Shown here piece by piece: positions 50,311 to 61,799 of a DNA stretch of 64,000 bases; the stretch's first letter is position 1; the number at the start of each line of letters is the position of its first letter. Under the pieces are notes generated by a model. That model did no database searches, was not told where the DNA came from, and saw nothing but the letters and a program-made list of their open reading frames with translations. Origin of the DNA: Thysanoteuthis rhombus (Eukaryota > Mollusca > Cephalopoda > Oegopsida > Thysanoteuthidae); contig OY735215.1 in the NCBI GenBank assembly GCA_963457665.1, forward strand, positions 28,411,597-28,475,596, written 5' to 3'. The position numbers and the translations under genes were made by a program.

Positions 50311-51306
50311 CGCGCAAAATGAATTTAAACAGTTAAGAGTGACACGGCACACACGAACATGTTGCTGCTCTTTTCTCCAGACACAAAACCCCAGGAACAT
50401 GTAAAGCAACCACCAAAAAGGATATTTTTTCAATACACTAAAAACCTGGCTTCATCCTTGAGCGCTAATAATAATCCAGCCATGTCTCTTATGTTGTTGA
50501 TCTTGTTCAACGTCCGAAAAATCCATCGCCTCGTATCTGCGAATAATTATAAGAGGTTAGCACGTATTTTTTTTTTTCTATTTTCAAATAACTTTTGTGG
50601 TATTTTTTTTTTCAATTTCAGTTTGTTATTCATCCTATTCTTGGTGCTTTTTTTATATCCTAGTTTGATACTTTTTTTTTCAAAAAAAAAAAAAAGAAAC
50701 TATAAATTCTAACTCTTCATAGAGGAAGCAATAATAGCCTCATGATGGAGGTCTAGCAGGAGAGTAGGACACTCGTAGTTGACACGCATTTATTCTTAAC
50801 AAAACGACTTCGTGAGACTACGAACTTACAAAAAGCACATCAAAGATCTTGAAGAAAGCAAATGAGTTCCCCTGAACTGTCAAAATAAATACAACTACTC
50901 CAAGTACGAAGATATTTCTTTTTAGTCACTGCACTTCTGTACTTGAATATTTTTTTTCGATTAGAAACTCTGGAAGAAATACATTATTTTGAAACGTATT
51001 TTCAAACCGCGCCATCTCTTCATTCCTACCGAATCGAAGTAGAACACCGTTTAGAAATATATACATAATTAAAAATCATTTCTACAACCAAGTAACAATA
51101 ACTTCGTTGGCCTTTTTCTGTAGACTTTTTTATGATTGAAGAGGCAAAAGTTAGTGAATAGACTTACAATCGATCACTACCCAAGCCGACCCTATCCTTA
51201 AAGTTTCATGTTTTCTAAGTTTAGTCATTGTCCTAGGCTCTCCGAAACAGTATCGATAGCCTTATGAGTGTATGCATTTTCTGCTAGTATCGGACTTTTA
51301 GCTTAC

Positions 51307-51480
51307 CTTTCGGGTATAGAATAATAATTGCACCCGTTTTTATCTTCTTCTCGGCGTCACATGCGTTGAAATAGTTTCAAAATGGATGTCGTTCTTCTCT
51401 GCCACCTAGAGGACAAGGGAGGTGATTCCGCGCTAATGGAAGGGGTCTCTGCCTCATCGACGCTAGATTAGGTTTGACCG
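51307..51480 (-). other. Candidate noncoding first exon of NRF1
   Basis: On the minus strand the sequence CCCGAAAG is followed by GTAAGC, a good splice donor, 3.4 kb upstream of the first coding exon. The preceding 170 bp is unique-looking and less AT-rich than its surroundings, as a 5' UTR exon would be. It contains a minimal upstream ORF (ATG TGA, within CGCATGTGACGCC). No transcript evidence is available and the transcription start is not placed. Confidence 0.35.
51399..51412 (-). promoter_or_regulatory. CTCF-like binding site
   Basis: The minus strand reads CCTCTAGGTGGCAG, matching the bilaterian CTCF core CCASYAGRKGGCRS at 13 of 14 positions. It sits about 100 bp upstream of the candidate first-exon donor, a common location for such sites near promoters. 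One match of this length could be chance. Confidence 0.4.
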
Positions 51481-52410
51481 TGATACCTCCCTTCAGCTTC
51501 ATGCTAAGCTAGTGTATTTATTTTCGTACCAATAATTTGGTATTTATCAAAATAATAGAAAAAGTCGTTCAATTAAATGCAACGCTAAATTTATGTATAT
51601 ATTCATTACTATTAATATTTTTCAAGTATTTTACATGTATTCCGGTCTATTTGCAAGGACTTGGAATTTGACGATTATTTTGATAAACGTCTCTGGATGA
51701 AATCAAGGAAATGGTCCCCTGCCACTGGCTTATTTTTATAGCGCACTGAATATAAGTCACTGAATCAAACTAGCTGTTATTTTGATATTAAATAACGCCT
51801 TAATTTTAAATAAAAACTTGCTATTTTAAAAATATTTTGGTATTTTTATTTTTATGTAGCGTGGTAACCAATATTTTTAGTTGTACAAGAGGGTTCTGCC
51901 TTTCAAGCTTTTTAAAGCCATGTTTTTTAGTCTTGAAAATATGTAAGCTCAACTTGATTTGATAGTCATTTGATTACTCACTCACCTCTTCAAGAAAGAA
52001 TACATTTTTTTCTTTTTTTACCTTGCTCTATTACTTTCGAGTTTGTACCGTGTCTCAGAATGAATACTAATGATGTACTAAACTTTTAGTAACAACGTAA
52101 GCTGATATCTATATGGAAGTAACCACAGAAAAAATGTTTTTGTGAGGTAATTTTCATCGTGGGTGTTAGAATCATTTAGAAAAATGAATAGATTCGTTTT
52201 TTTTCCCTCGGCAAGTTGTTAAAGTGTTTAATAGAAAAAAAATGTAAATAATTGATTTGATGAGATATTTCTTTCCTCTAATCCTAGTGTTTTGCCTTCT
52301 ATGTTCCATGGTCATTCATTAAAGACTAGACTGAATACTCGGCCTGATAGGCTGGATAAATTGCTGAAAAAAAAAAAATTACAATACCTGGAAATCAGAT
52401 AATTTGTTTA

Positions 52411-53620
52411 CTCTTGCTTATCTGGAGCCGAGAAAAACGTTAGCTATGGAAAAAAAATGGCTACTTCCGTTTAACTTCAGCAATATAGCTACTTCGGTTT
52501 GAGTTTTACGATTGTGGTTATGACATTATCGTTAAAGTATTACCTGCGGCTACGGTCTAAGTTTTTGTTGTTTTTATTACAAAAGATAGAATTTTAAGCA
52601 AGACAAAACAACAATCGTTGCATAACGAAAAAAAAAGTTGAAGAAACAATTCATTTTCTCTCAGTTGCAAAGCCAAAGGGCCACTCAAGATAGAGTTGAT
52701 GTAATTTCAGCTTCACAAGATATTTGTTGACCTTGGATTTGAAAAGATGGATATCATATCTAGCAGGAAGGCACTCTCGGGGAAGTTTGTTCCACAAAAC
52801 AACCATTTGTGGGGAAAAAAGCTGTTAGAGTGGAAATTGCAATGGGTATGTGGAGTGGTCAGAAAGTGTGGATGAACTTCACTAGAGAGCAAATTTTGTT
52901 CTGACTTGAAAATCTTTTACTGATGGAAGCAGGTGATGGAGCTCTTCTGAACATACTCCATGAAACTAGTGATAGAGAAGTGCCAGGCTTGCTGCATCAT
53001 GTTGATAAAAGAATGGTTGGAGAGAATAGGTCATCACTTACTAGTTCATGCACTTGAATCTGCACCCTATCGAGGCTAGATATAGCCTCAGTGGAGCCTG
53101 TCCGGATGTGTGTGCAGTATTTGATATTGGGTCATTTCTGACTGGCAGCAGGTTGGGTCGGATATTTTCTGGAGTGGTATTTTCACCCAGTCTGGGGCAA
53201 CAGAAGAGACATGGGGGTTCCATTTCAAGTCTGGTGTGAAGTTAAGGCCAAGAAGTTTATCAAAGCGTGGGGCCTCCTTGAGAGTGGTTCCATCCATATG
53301 GATTTGGGGGAATTGAGGGGTGTTACGATGATGGAAAGACAAGCCTGGTTTTAGTTTTGTCAAATGACCTAAGCCACTTTTTTTTTTCCTAATTGACTGC
53401 CATGTCCTGGTGGTTAAAGCCCCCTGATAATTATGTAAACAAAAAGATGGTTCTAAAAAAAAAAAACTATTAATCAAAGTTGAAATAAAATTAATTTTTT
53501 GTGCCGGTAAATTCATCTGGGTATGGAAACAACTATTGTTGAAGTTGGATGGTTGTAGCTATATTGCTGAAGTTGGCCATTTTATAGCTAAGGTTTTCTC
53601 AGCTCCTGGTGAGCAAGGAC
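52411..53620 (-). mobile_element. LINE fragment lying between inverted repeats
   Basis: On the minus strand 53516-52690 encodes the end of a Jockey/RTE-type non-LTR reverse transcriptase: LLGLNFTPDLKWNPHVSSVA, and further on LWNKLPRECLPARYDIHLF and SKVNKYL, in frames interrupted by stops. On both sides, at about 52411-52500 and 53540-53620, are inverted sequences about 80 bp long sharing GAAAA..TTAGCTAT and ACTTCAGCAATATAGCTAC, so the LINE piece appears to lie within a foldback element. The fragment is 5'-truncated. Confidence 0.7.
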
Positions 53621-53649
53621 ATCCTAATTATTATTATTATTATTACTAT

Positions 53650-56280
53650 TCTTTTTTACATGGTCTCGGAAAAAAGTTAAATGTACATACCTATTGCATA
53701 ACAGAAAATGAATAGTCCCTCTCTATGAGCGATACCAAAGAATCCACTGTTAGTGAGGTATCTCACTCTCCCCTCCTCTCTGTGAATGATACAAAGTCCC
53801 AATTTGCTCTGCAGTCGAGCAGTTTTTTATCCTCAATCAGTGGATTCAGCTGGAAAAGCAGGAGCAAAAATGTGTTCATATTAGCATGAATTTACATTGT
53901 AACCCCTCCATTTTGTTTGGTGATTACGAGAACTAACTTGCTAAAAACCTATTTGTATATTGTACCTGTCAAAAATGTCAGGATTTTTTGTTATGTACGG
54001 ATAGATGAAGATTTTAGAATATTATTTTTCAGGACATTTTTTTTTAAAAATGTCAGTTGTCTATTTTGCAAACGATGTTATGAAAACCAAGCTGGGGTGG
54101 GGTAAATGATGCACGTTGTTTTAGAAAGCACCAGCAATAATAACTAAATTCCTGAACATTAATTTTAATGTTTTGTATTTGTAGCCAGTTGTGAGCTTTC
54201 AATACATCCATAATTGTGTTTGGCAATTGTCTCCCTGTGAATAAATTTAGCATTTTTCTTGGACCCCCCCCCCAAACTCCCAATCCAAATATATCCATGA
54301 ATTTCTTTCATTTGTATTTATGAATACATCCTGTGAAGATGAAAAGATATAGATCAGGGTGCACATCATGTAGCAATGATCAGCAAGCCAAACCTGCTGG
54401 CTGTAAGTAAAGTGGGTTTGATCCCCCATTGGATTTACCTCTATTGTTGTTCTTATACAAATCTGTTATGTTCACATACTTATACAGTGAACAGTGTGAA
54501 CTTTTGCTTTTCAGTCCATAATGCTGGACTTTTCCATTCAGATTGAATTTTGCTGATGAAAATACCTCTTACTCACCCATATTTAAAATTGTTTTAAAGT
54601 TATGGATGGAGGTGGTCATTTTGAAAACCTACAATCTGCCATTGGTATTTTAAATGGGTGACAATTGTAGCTCTGACAAGAAAATGTTTTGATGGTCAGA
54701 CTAGAAGAATTTTGCTCCACACATAACTAGTCATTAGAATGTGCTAATTACGACTTCAATGTCGTGGCAGTATAAAGGATTGCTACATATAAGACAAAAA
54801 AAAAAGTAGTTCTTGTCTCCCAAATAAGTGGGCATTTGGTTGCACAATCAAACACTACAGTGTAGTGATACCAGAGTTGTATTATTTGAGACTTTGAATA
54901 TCTAGGGAAGTGTCTTGTAGCAGAAATAGTTATTTTCTTCCAGTCTGTGACTGAGGTGAGAAGAGCAAAGGTTTTGAAAGCTGATTTTCAAGTCACAGAC
55001 CTACTTGTTTGGGAAATTGGGGCCACACAATCTTTCTCCCTTTTTTGACCTTGTGCTATACTAAGCAAATATTATGAAGTATTTAAAGGCATTCAAGTTT
55101 TGAAACAAAAATGGTTGACAAAAGTCGATACACACTAGTGTGAATTTAAGTCTGTCTGTGTATGCTCCAAGTAGAAGGCCACTGTTTTGTACACTGGAAG
55201 CTGAAATCTGAGATAGGGGTACATCTTTTTGAGATGGCGGTGACCACTAAAACACATTGAGAATTTATTTAGCCGGCTACATAAACACAACCTTAAGCTG
55301 AAATTGTCTAAGTCAGTTTAATAATGAAGTATATTACTGAAGGGTTTACTATAGAGAAGGCATTTAGCCAGAAAAAGATAAGGTTGAAGCTATTTGTTCC
55401 ATTGCCATGTCTAAATCTGTCTGAGATGTATGTAGTTTCATTGGCATGTGCTCCTCCTATTAGCAGTGCTTCATCACAAATTTCTCTACAATAGCAGAAC
55501 CCCTCGATACAACTAACCTGTAAATATGCCAGATTTAAATGAACAGAAAGCTGTCAACAAGCCTTCGGTCTTTTAAAAGATAGTCTGACTCAAGTTTCTG
55601 TGCTAGCCTACCCCAACCTAGATAAACCATATAATTTATAAACACTCATCAGGATTGGCGGGGGGGGGGGTGCATGCCTTAGTCCAGTTTGACCTAGCCG
55701 GGGGGAGAAAGAAATTGGTTTTCTGATGTATTTTCTCTCACATAGGCTAATTGGCGCTCAAATTTGCTGGTCTTTCATTGAGAAATAGTTATTTGCTATA
55801 GTTTATTCTTTACAGAAATTAGACCATTACTTACATGATGGAAAATTTATCTTTTTGCAATCATAAGCTGGGTATTCTATTTTCATTATTTTGTTAATTT
55901 AAAAAAAAAAAACAAAAAACGAGAACAGTGTGTTCTTTGCCTCATCATTTCCAGGTTCACAACCCATATTTACATCCATGACACTTCTATTTCTCTACAA
56001 CTGCATTTAACTCCACAGAGAATCTTCAGGAAGGGGTCTCCAAAGAATGCGACAAGGAATTTTTTATTTGTCACTCCTGTGTGTGACATCACCATAACAC
56101 GCCAACGAAAAAGTACATAAACAAGAAGTTAATAAGAAAAATGTTCCTTGTCAATCATTTTTAATCAAACGTATATCAATGAAAAATTGCTTCCCGAATA
56201 CTTTTTCTTTTTTTTAATTTTTATTTTTTCTTTGTGTGTGTTTGGCTGCACTAAGTTTGACAACACTGGAAAGCAATTGA
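53650..56280. other. Intergenic, no gene seen
   Basis: No open frame above about 80 codons and no recognised protein motif. A B-box-like GGGTTTGATCCC at 54414 hints at a decayed tRNA-derived SINE. Possible intron of the plus-strand gene. Confidence 0.5.
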
Positions 56281-56289
56281 TATTTCATA

Positions 56290-57135
56290 GAGTTCATTAA
56301 TGTGATGCGTAGTTCTCAACATCTTTGAGTACAAATAAATTTTTGTACTTCATAATATATATATATATGTATCTCGTTAAATTTACATTTGCACTGAAAG
56401 AAATTCTGTTTTCCTATGATGAATGGAAACCTGGAAATTCATTTTCATTAAAATTATTAGAAGCCTATGAATTAGTGCCCCAAAAAAGAAATTAAGAAAA
56501 AGCATCGACCCTCACCCACTCACATGTGTGTAGATTCAAATAAATGGTGAAGAAACTTCTTTCCTCTTCCTTTTTTTTTTTTTTTTTTTTTCAGACCCCC
56601 CCCCCCCAACACACACACCGAAATCGGCACCAATTTCTTTTTCTTAAAATGTGTGTTGTAGGTAATTGGAAATTACTGATTTTGTACATACTTCTGTTTT
56701 TCTAATGTGATGCATAGTCCTCGGTATGTTGGAGTACAAATATATTTTACTACTTCATAATATAGATAGTGACCAAATTACATTAACACTGAATAAAAAA
56801 GAAATTCACAATTGCACAATTTTTTATGACAAATTGAAGGTTAGGGTTAGCTTTATGATTATGTTGTGGATAAAATTGCCTCTAGAACTTGAATATTCTT
56901 ATTTATTAATTTCCTTTATCATTCTGACATTTCTGGAAGGTTGAAGGATAAATATATTGAAAGCATATAAATGGGAAAGAAAAATCAAACTTCCTCCAAC
57001 AATCTCAACTTGGTTTGCTAATTACATTTTCTGGTTCTCGAACATTTTGCTATTGAGCTACCCTCATTTGAAGCCTACAGATTCGTACAAAAAAAGTACA
57101 TTGATCCCTCCCTCATGTGTGGATTCCAGTGAGTT
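56290..57135 (+). repeat. Two diverged copies of a local repeat
   Basis: Copy 1 starts near 56300 with TGTGATGCGTAGTTCTCAAC and GAGTACAAATAAATTT; copy 2 starts near 56706 with TGTGATGCATAGTCCTCGGT and GAGTACAAATATATTT. Both continue with CTTCATAATATA and, further on, AGCCTA(T/C)(G/A)...CATGTGTG(T/G). A third partial copy is at 58100-58150. Confidence 0.55.
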
Positions 57136-58097
57136 ACACCAGGTGATAATGCTAGTGTCATCAATGCTGGGACATTTTTTAAAAAATAGTGGCAGCCATA
57201 TTTGAAGGTTTCTGTTCAGTTTAATCTGAGCAATCATTGGGATTGTGCTGGATTTACACTAGTTGCCCAGCAAAAAGAAAGAAGAAAAAAATACTAACTC
57301 GATATGAAATTTTTCTAATCTTTGTATTGTGAATTTTCCTGGCCTGTGACTTGTGGATATTTCTGACTTGTGACCAAAATATAAGCATAGATAACTTTAA
57401 TATGTGTTCCAAGTGGCTTCCAAAGTTAAACAGCAAATTTGCATATGATCTGTGGAAAAAAGATTTATGCATTTAGAGTTGACTGACCAGTCTTCCCCCA
57501 ACACCAGCAGGGTTTAGCTGTTCACTTGCCTTTGAGTGGGAAGGCCAGAACTGCATCTTCTGACATCAGTGTTGAGTACTTGGAGGTAAACAGCTATGCA
57601 CACAATCATCAAAAAATTGGATGTATTAGTTCTGCCAGATAAGGGTAGACAGCATTTTGTCATCTTCAATAAGCAATACAATCTGTATAGAGCAGCTGAC
57701 ATGTACATTAAAGATAATAGATTTTGACCTTGCATAATTCAGATTCACTCAAAAGAATGTAACTCCTTCTGACCAAGTGATGGCTTTTATGCTTCTTTTG
57801 TTAGTGAACCATTCTGAGAGGGATGCAAGTTTGGTGTCGGCATTGATGAAGGTTTGTGGGGACAGTATTTATGAAGGATGAGGGGTTGGCGTTGTCCAAC
57901 TTTCTGGCATAGCAAGAAGGTTTGACGTGTTGTCAAGTCTACCCTATCAGCTGAGGTGGAAAGCATGGAGGCTGCAGTTTATATTGCCTATATCATCCAG
58001 GAATTGACATTTGTTTTTCTTTGCAAAATTTGATCTAAAGATATGTGCTATAAATGATTAGACCTGTTGACTTCAGATATGCGTTTGTTTTTGTCCT

Positions 58098-58150
58098 GTG
58101 ATGTGTAGTTCTTGACATCTTGGAGTACAAATAAATTTCAAGACCTTATA
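58098..58150 (+). repeat. Third partial copy of the 56.3-kb repeat
   Basis: TGTGATGTGTAGTTCTTGAC followed by TTGGAGTACAAATAAATTTC matches the starts of the copies at 56.3 and 56.7 kb. Confidence 0.5.
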
Positions 58151-58447
58151 TTTAGTGCTGCTACCCATAAGTTGGAGGAATTTGATTGGGTTGATCTATC
58201 TGTTCTTCTGTTGGGTTATTCATCTCTTCCTTTGTTTTGCCAGGCATTTCCCACCTCTGAAATAAAAACACAATTCAGTATGATGAGGGAAATCTTGAGA
58301 TAAAGAAGAGGTTAGTAGGCTAGTCTCGTGGACCATTAATATTGCAATGAGTTTGATCCAAACTGACTGTCAGACTAAGCTGATCTTGGTCAATATCCAT
58401 AATTTGATCTCTCAGTTGAAGCTATAACAAGCTTTGCCATACACAAT

Positions 58448-58449
<2 letters not shown>

Positions 58450-58478
<29 letters not shown>
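58450..58478. repeat. Poly(T) tract
   Basis: 29 consecutive T. Confidence 0.95.
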
Positions 58479-58606
58479 CCAACTATAGAAAAGCTTACCT
58501 TGTATTAAATTCATTCCATTCAGTGCCTGACAAAAATTGAATGGTTGCACACATTAACTTCAATATAGAAAGTCTGAAACTCATTCTATATTGATAATGA
58601 TATGCA

Positions 58607-58609
<3 letters not shown>

Positions 58610-58651
<42 letters not shown>

Positions 58652-58665
58652 TATTTATTTATTTT
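58610..58665. repeat. (TA)n then (TTTA)n
   Basis: Alternating TA for about 38 bp followed by repeated TTTA. Confidence 0.9.
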
Positions 58666-60385
58666 TTGTTACAAGTAAATTTGGATAGCATTAAATGTAT
58701 TCCAAGTTGACTGGATAGTGTTAAGACTGCTTGCTAAGCATGTTTTATAATCTGTGTAATGAAGAGTGACTTTTTGTATTTGGTTCTTTTCCATCTAAAT
58801 GAGTTCAGTCGTTTCTTTTCCTTTCATCCACAAAAATTCTCATAGAAATTGAAATGTATCCATGAATTTTCTCAGAGGTTAACCACTCCTATTATGAAAT
58901 TCTTTATGCTTGTAGAGTTGCCATTAATTTCCCTTAATGTGATCGATATAATGTTGCAAAGATAGAGACATCTAATTCCACAGAAAGAGTGTTCAGTTGG
59001 TATTGACCATCATAACAAAGACCTAACTGTATCTACATAGTTGTTAATGCAGCAAAATATTGTCAAAATGGGACAAAATTGTAAGTTACAAAATTCTTTT
59101 GAGACTATCTAAAAGTTTGTTAAATGTCAGTGCTCTTATGAGAGGTATGAATCCAAAATTACCCACCTAATGAACATTAGCTTTCTTTTGAACTAATCTT
59201 GATATTACTTGGTATTTGGTACAGATGATCTATCATCAAATCTGTACCTCTGCAGAGCATTTTAAAGTAGAATTTTAGGCATTCTTCAAAACCTATGGTT
59301 ACTCCCAAGGTTTCTGTATTCCTGTAGACTCCATGTGGAGCATAGGCCTGCTTTGTGGTATCAGTAGCAAGTATTTTACAGGGTGGATTAGCTAGCCCCA
59401 TGCCCAAGCTATAGGTTTTTCTCTTGGAGTAATCTTCTAGAAAAGGGCTCAAAGTGCCTGCTATTCACCCATAGCTGTGCAAGTAGCAGATTTGTGCATC
59501 TCCCCCCCCCCGCATGAGTTGAAAATGAATGCAAGTGGCCTGATGCGGTTCATGGGTTCTGTTTTCTGTTTTCTGTGCCACTGTCAACTTTTCTAATGAA
59601 TCGAGTGGTTCTCATTTGTTAATTTTGTTTGTTTTTTGGGGTTTTTTTTGTTGTTGTTTTTTTCGAATATAATTACGCATGTTGGGTTCAAAGAAAGCCA
59701 ACCACATTATAACTGAGCCACAATAACTGCTAGATTAGTGTGGGTGATATTCAAGGGCAGGCAATAAGTGAAAGACAGTTAAATTAAAACCTGCTTCCCT
59801 GATGTAACTGTATGACCAAGTTTCACTAGTTTCATTGATGGTCTCAAGGAAATGGGTTACTGTGAAAAAAAAAAATTGAAAGGTTAAAAGAAAATAGTTC
59901 TGTTCATTGACTACTGAAATGTTTTTGTCTGATTCAATATATTTTTACAGTTGCTTTGTGACGAAGGTCTAATATATTCCTTAGTGGGATATGAAAGGGA
60001 ATACTAGGCTCACTGGTTCGAAGGGAAAGTGAAGTGGGCAATAATTTTATTGGTAAAATATTGATGTAACCCGTCTTATATCACAAATAACACTTTAATG
60101 AATTGCATTATATCAAGGGTTGCTTCTTATTAACAAAGATGCTCTCCAGATGACACTGGTCTGCCATCACCTCTTTCAAACCCATTAAAATAGCTTCAGC
60201 ATTAATTGAGTGGGGTTAGAGCATATATCCTGCACTTGACCAATACTTATTTGCTAACATTTGTGTATTCATGGTACCTTCCACTGAGCAATGGTTAGTT
60301 TGCTAGCTAGTCTCAAAGACTATTAGATAGTGTTGTAAGTTTGATGTTTTTAATTTTTTTAATTTATTTATATTTTTTCTTTTAG

Positions 60386-60795
60386 GTGTCATCGTTAGAA
60401 GGGGAGACCAAGCAGATAGTGTAGCTATCTCATTAAAACAATCAGAACTCTGGCAAGATGTCAAAGTTAAAAAAACTGAAAAGGAACCTGAGGGTTCACA
60501 GCTCAGCAGTGCTAACAAAGGGGAAATTTCGGAGTGCTTGAAAAAGAGTGGCAGGTCCTTTTGTCAAAAGAGCAGGCCCAGATCGATTTTGGCACGGAGA
60601 CCTTCAAAAGAGCATAGATCAGAGGTGGAGGATTTGGTTGAGCCAGATGCTCCACAACAGCCAGACAATTTGCAGATCACCCTTCTGCCTTGTCAGTTTC
60701 CTAACTCGTATCATGTCCAGTATCTGCCTTACCAGACCTTTCTGAAATCATTTTTACAAGTCACAGCCCTGCTGGACAAACTTGGAGCCAAATGA
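60386..60795 (+). CDS. Terminal coding exon of an unidentified gene
   Basis: A long T-rich tract ending TTTTAG is followed by 410 nt that stay open in one frame (two bases finishing a codon, then 135 codons) to TGA at 60793-60795. The segment is more GC-balanced than its surroundings and free of simple repeats, unlike other open frames here. The peptide starts VIVRRGDQADSVAISLKQSE, has a Lys/Glu-rich stretch and a basic region (KSRPRSILARRPSKEHR), and ends with a hydrophobic segment (YQTFLKSFLQVTALLDKLGAK, split by me as YQTFLKSF and LQVTALLDKL). I recognise no domain. No upstream exon with a compatible phase was found, so the gene may start among the 51.5-60 kb repeats or be a decayed exon. 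Confidence 0.6.
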
Positions 60796-60885
60796 GGAAG
60801 TTGAAACACCTATTGCCATCACGAATAGCAAGTATACACTGATCTTTTTAGACTCTTTTCAATTGGTTGGTCCCTAATGTTAGAT

Positions 60886-61170
60886 TGATATGAAACTTGA
60901 TCCAGACATTCAGGTGAAACATCCTCATCTTCTTCCTCCCCCTCTTACTACCACCACCATATCTAATGATGCTAAATATGATATGTTACTTGGTCTAGAC
61001 CTTTAGGTGAACCATCCTCATCTTCCTCCTCCTGCTACCTTTACCGTAACTAGTGGTGGTAAGTATCCATTTTCTTGGTCGTATTATGTATTTACATGAA
61101 ACTTGGTCCAGACCTTCGGATGAATCATCCTTATCTTCCTCTTCTTGCTACTACCACCGCAGATGGTGGA
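60886..61170 (+). repeat. Three-unit tandem repeat of about 90-117 bp
   Basis: Units begin near 60888, 60979 and 61096 with ATGAAACTTGATCCAGAC or close variants, then TTCAGGTGAAACATCCTCAT, a CTTCCTCCTC pyrimidine run and a CTACTACCACC segment. It lies just beyond the stop codon of the plus-strand exon, within its likely 3' UTR. Confidence 0.7.
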
Positions 61171-61714
61171 TGCTTAGTTGAACTTATGGTTGATCTTAGT
61201 TTTGGTGGAATCTAATCTTCAAGTTATCTGTACTTCATGAGGTATACTTCCAGATTATAGACTTCAACTATCAAAAAGATTGAATGGTCTAGTGTGTTGA
61301 GCTCATACTGAAAATGACAGTATTTTCATTCAACATTGCAATTTAGCCCTGGACATACTTGTCAAGTAACAGTGTATCCATGACCCTAAAATTTGGGCCC
61401 CGCCCACTATTTGAAAGGAATAGCTTTAGAGACTAAGGTTGATTATATATGGTTTTAAAACGAAAAAAATACTTGGTGCATTGTTTGAAATTTAAAAAAA
61501 ACAAAAAACCTTTTAATCATATTGAAAATAGTCAACATCGTCAGTCAGCAAAATTTGTTAGTTTTTTATGATAGTTCGTTGGCGGCCCAAGATCAAAAAT
61601 GTCTCTGATTTCTACTAGCAGGTAAGTGTGGACTATGCCCTTATTGCTATTTGATTTATGAATTGATTGCTGTATTAGTGTCCTAATTATTAGAATCAGA
61701 TTTGATTGTATATT

Positions 61715-61716
<2 letters not shown>

Positions 61717-61753
<37 letters not shown>
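61717..61753. repeat. Poly(T) tract
   Basis: 37 consecutive T. Confidence 0.95.
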
Positions 61754-61757
<4 letters not shown>

Positions 61758-61759
61758 CG

Positions 61760-61765
61760 AATAAA
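61760..61765 (+). terminator. Possible polyadenylation signal for the plus-strand gene
   Basis: AATAAA about 965 bp past the stop of the plus-strand exon, just after a 37-base T run. The motif is common in such AT-rich DNA, so support is weak. Confidence 0.2.
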
Positions 61766-61799
61766 ATAGAATGAATTGTATTTCTCTGTCAATTTTTTT

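Noticed and set aside
57514-57735. 73-codon minus-strand open frame
   Set aside because: No domain and no splice context. The region around 57.5-58.0 kb is GC-balanced and probably repeat-derived, but no family could be named.
59177-59452. 91-codon minus-strand open frame (KILATDTTKQAYAPHG ...)
   Set aside because: It looks protein-like and may derive from a repeat, but I cannot assign a family or see splice signals, so it was not called.
60886-61170. CRISPR-like repeat array
   Set aside because: Only three long, diverged units without uniform spacers in a eukaryotic context; it is a minisatellite-type tandem repeat.
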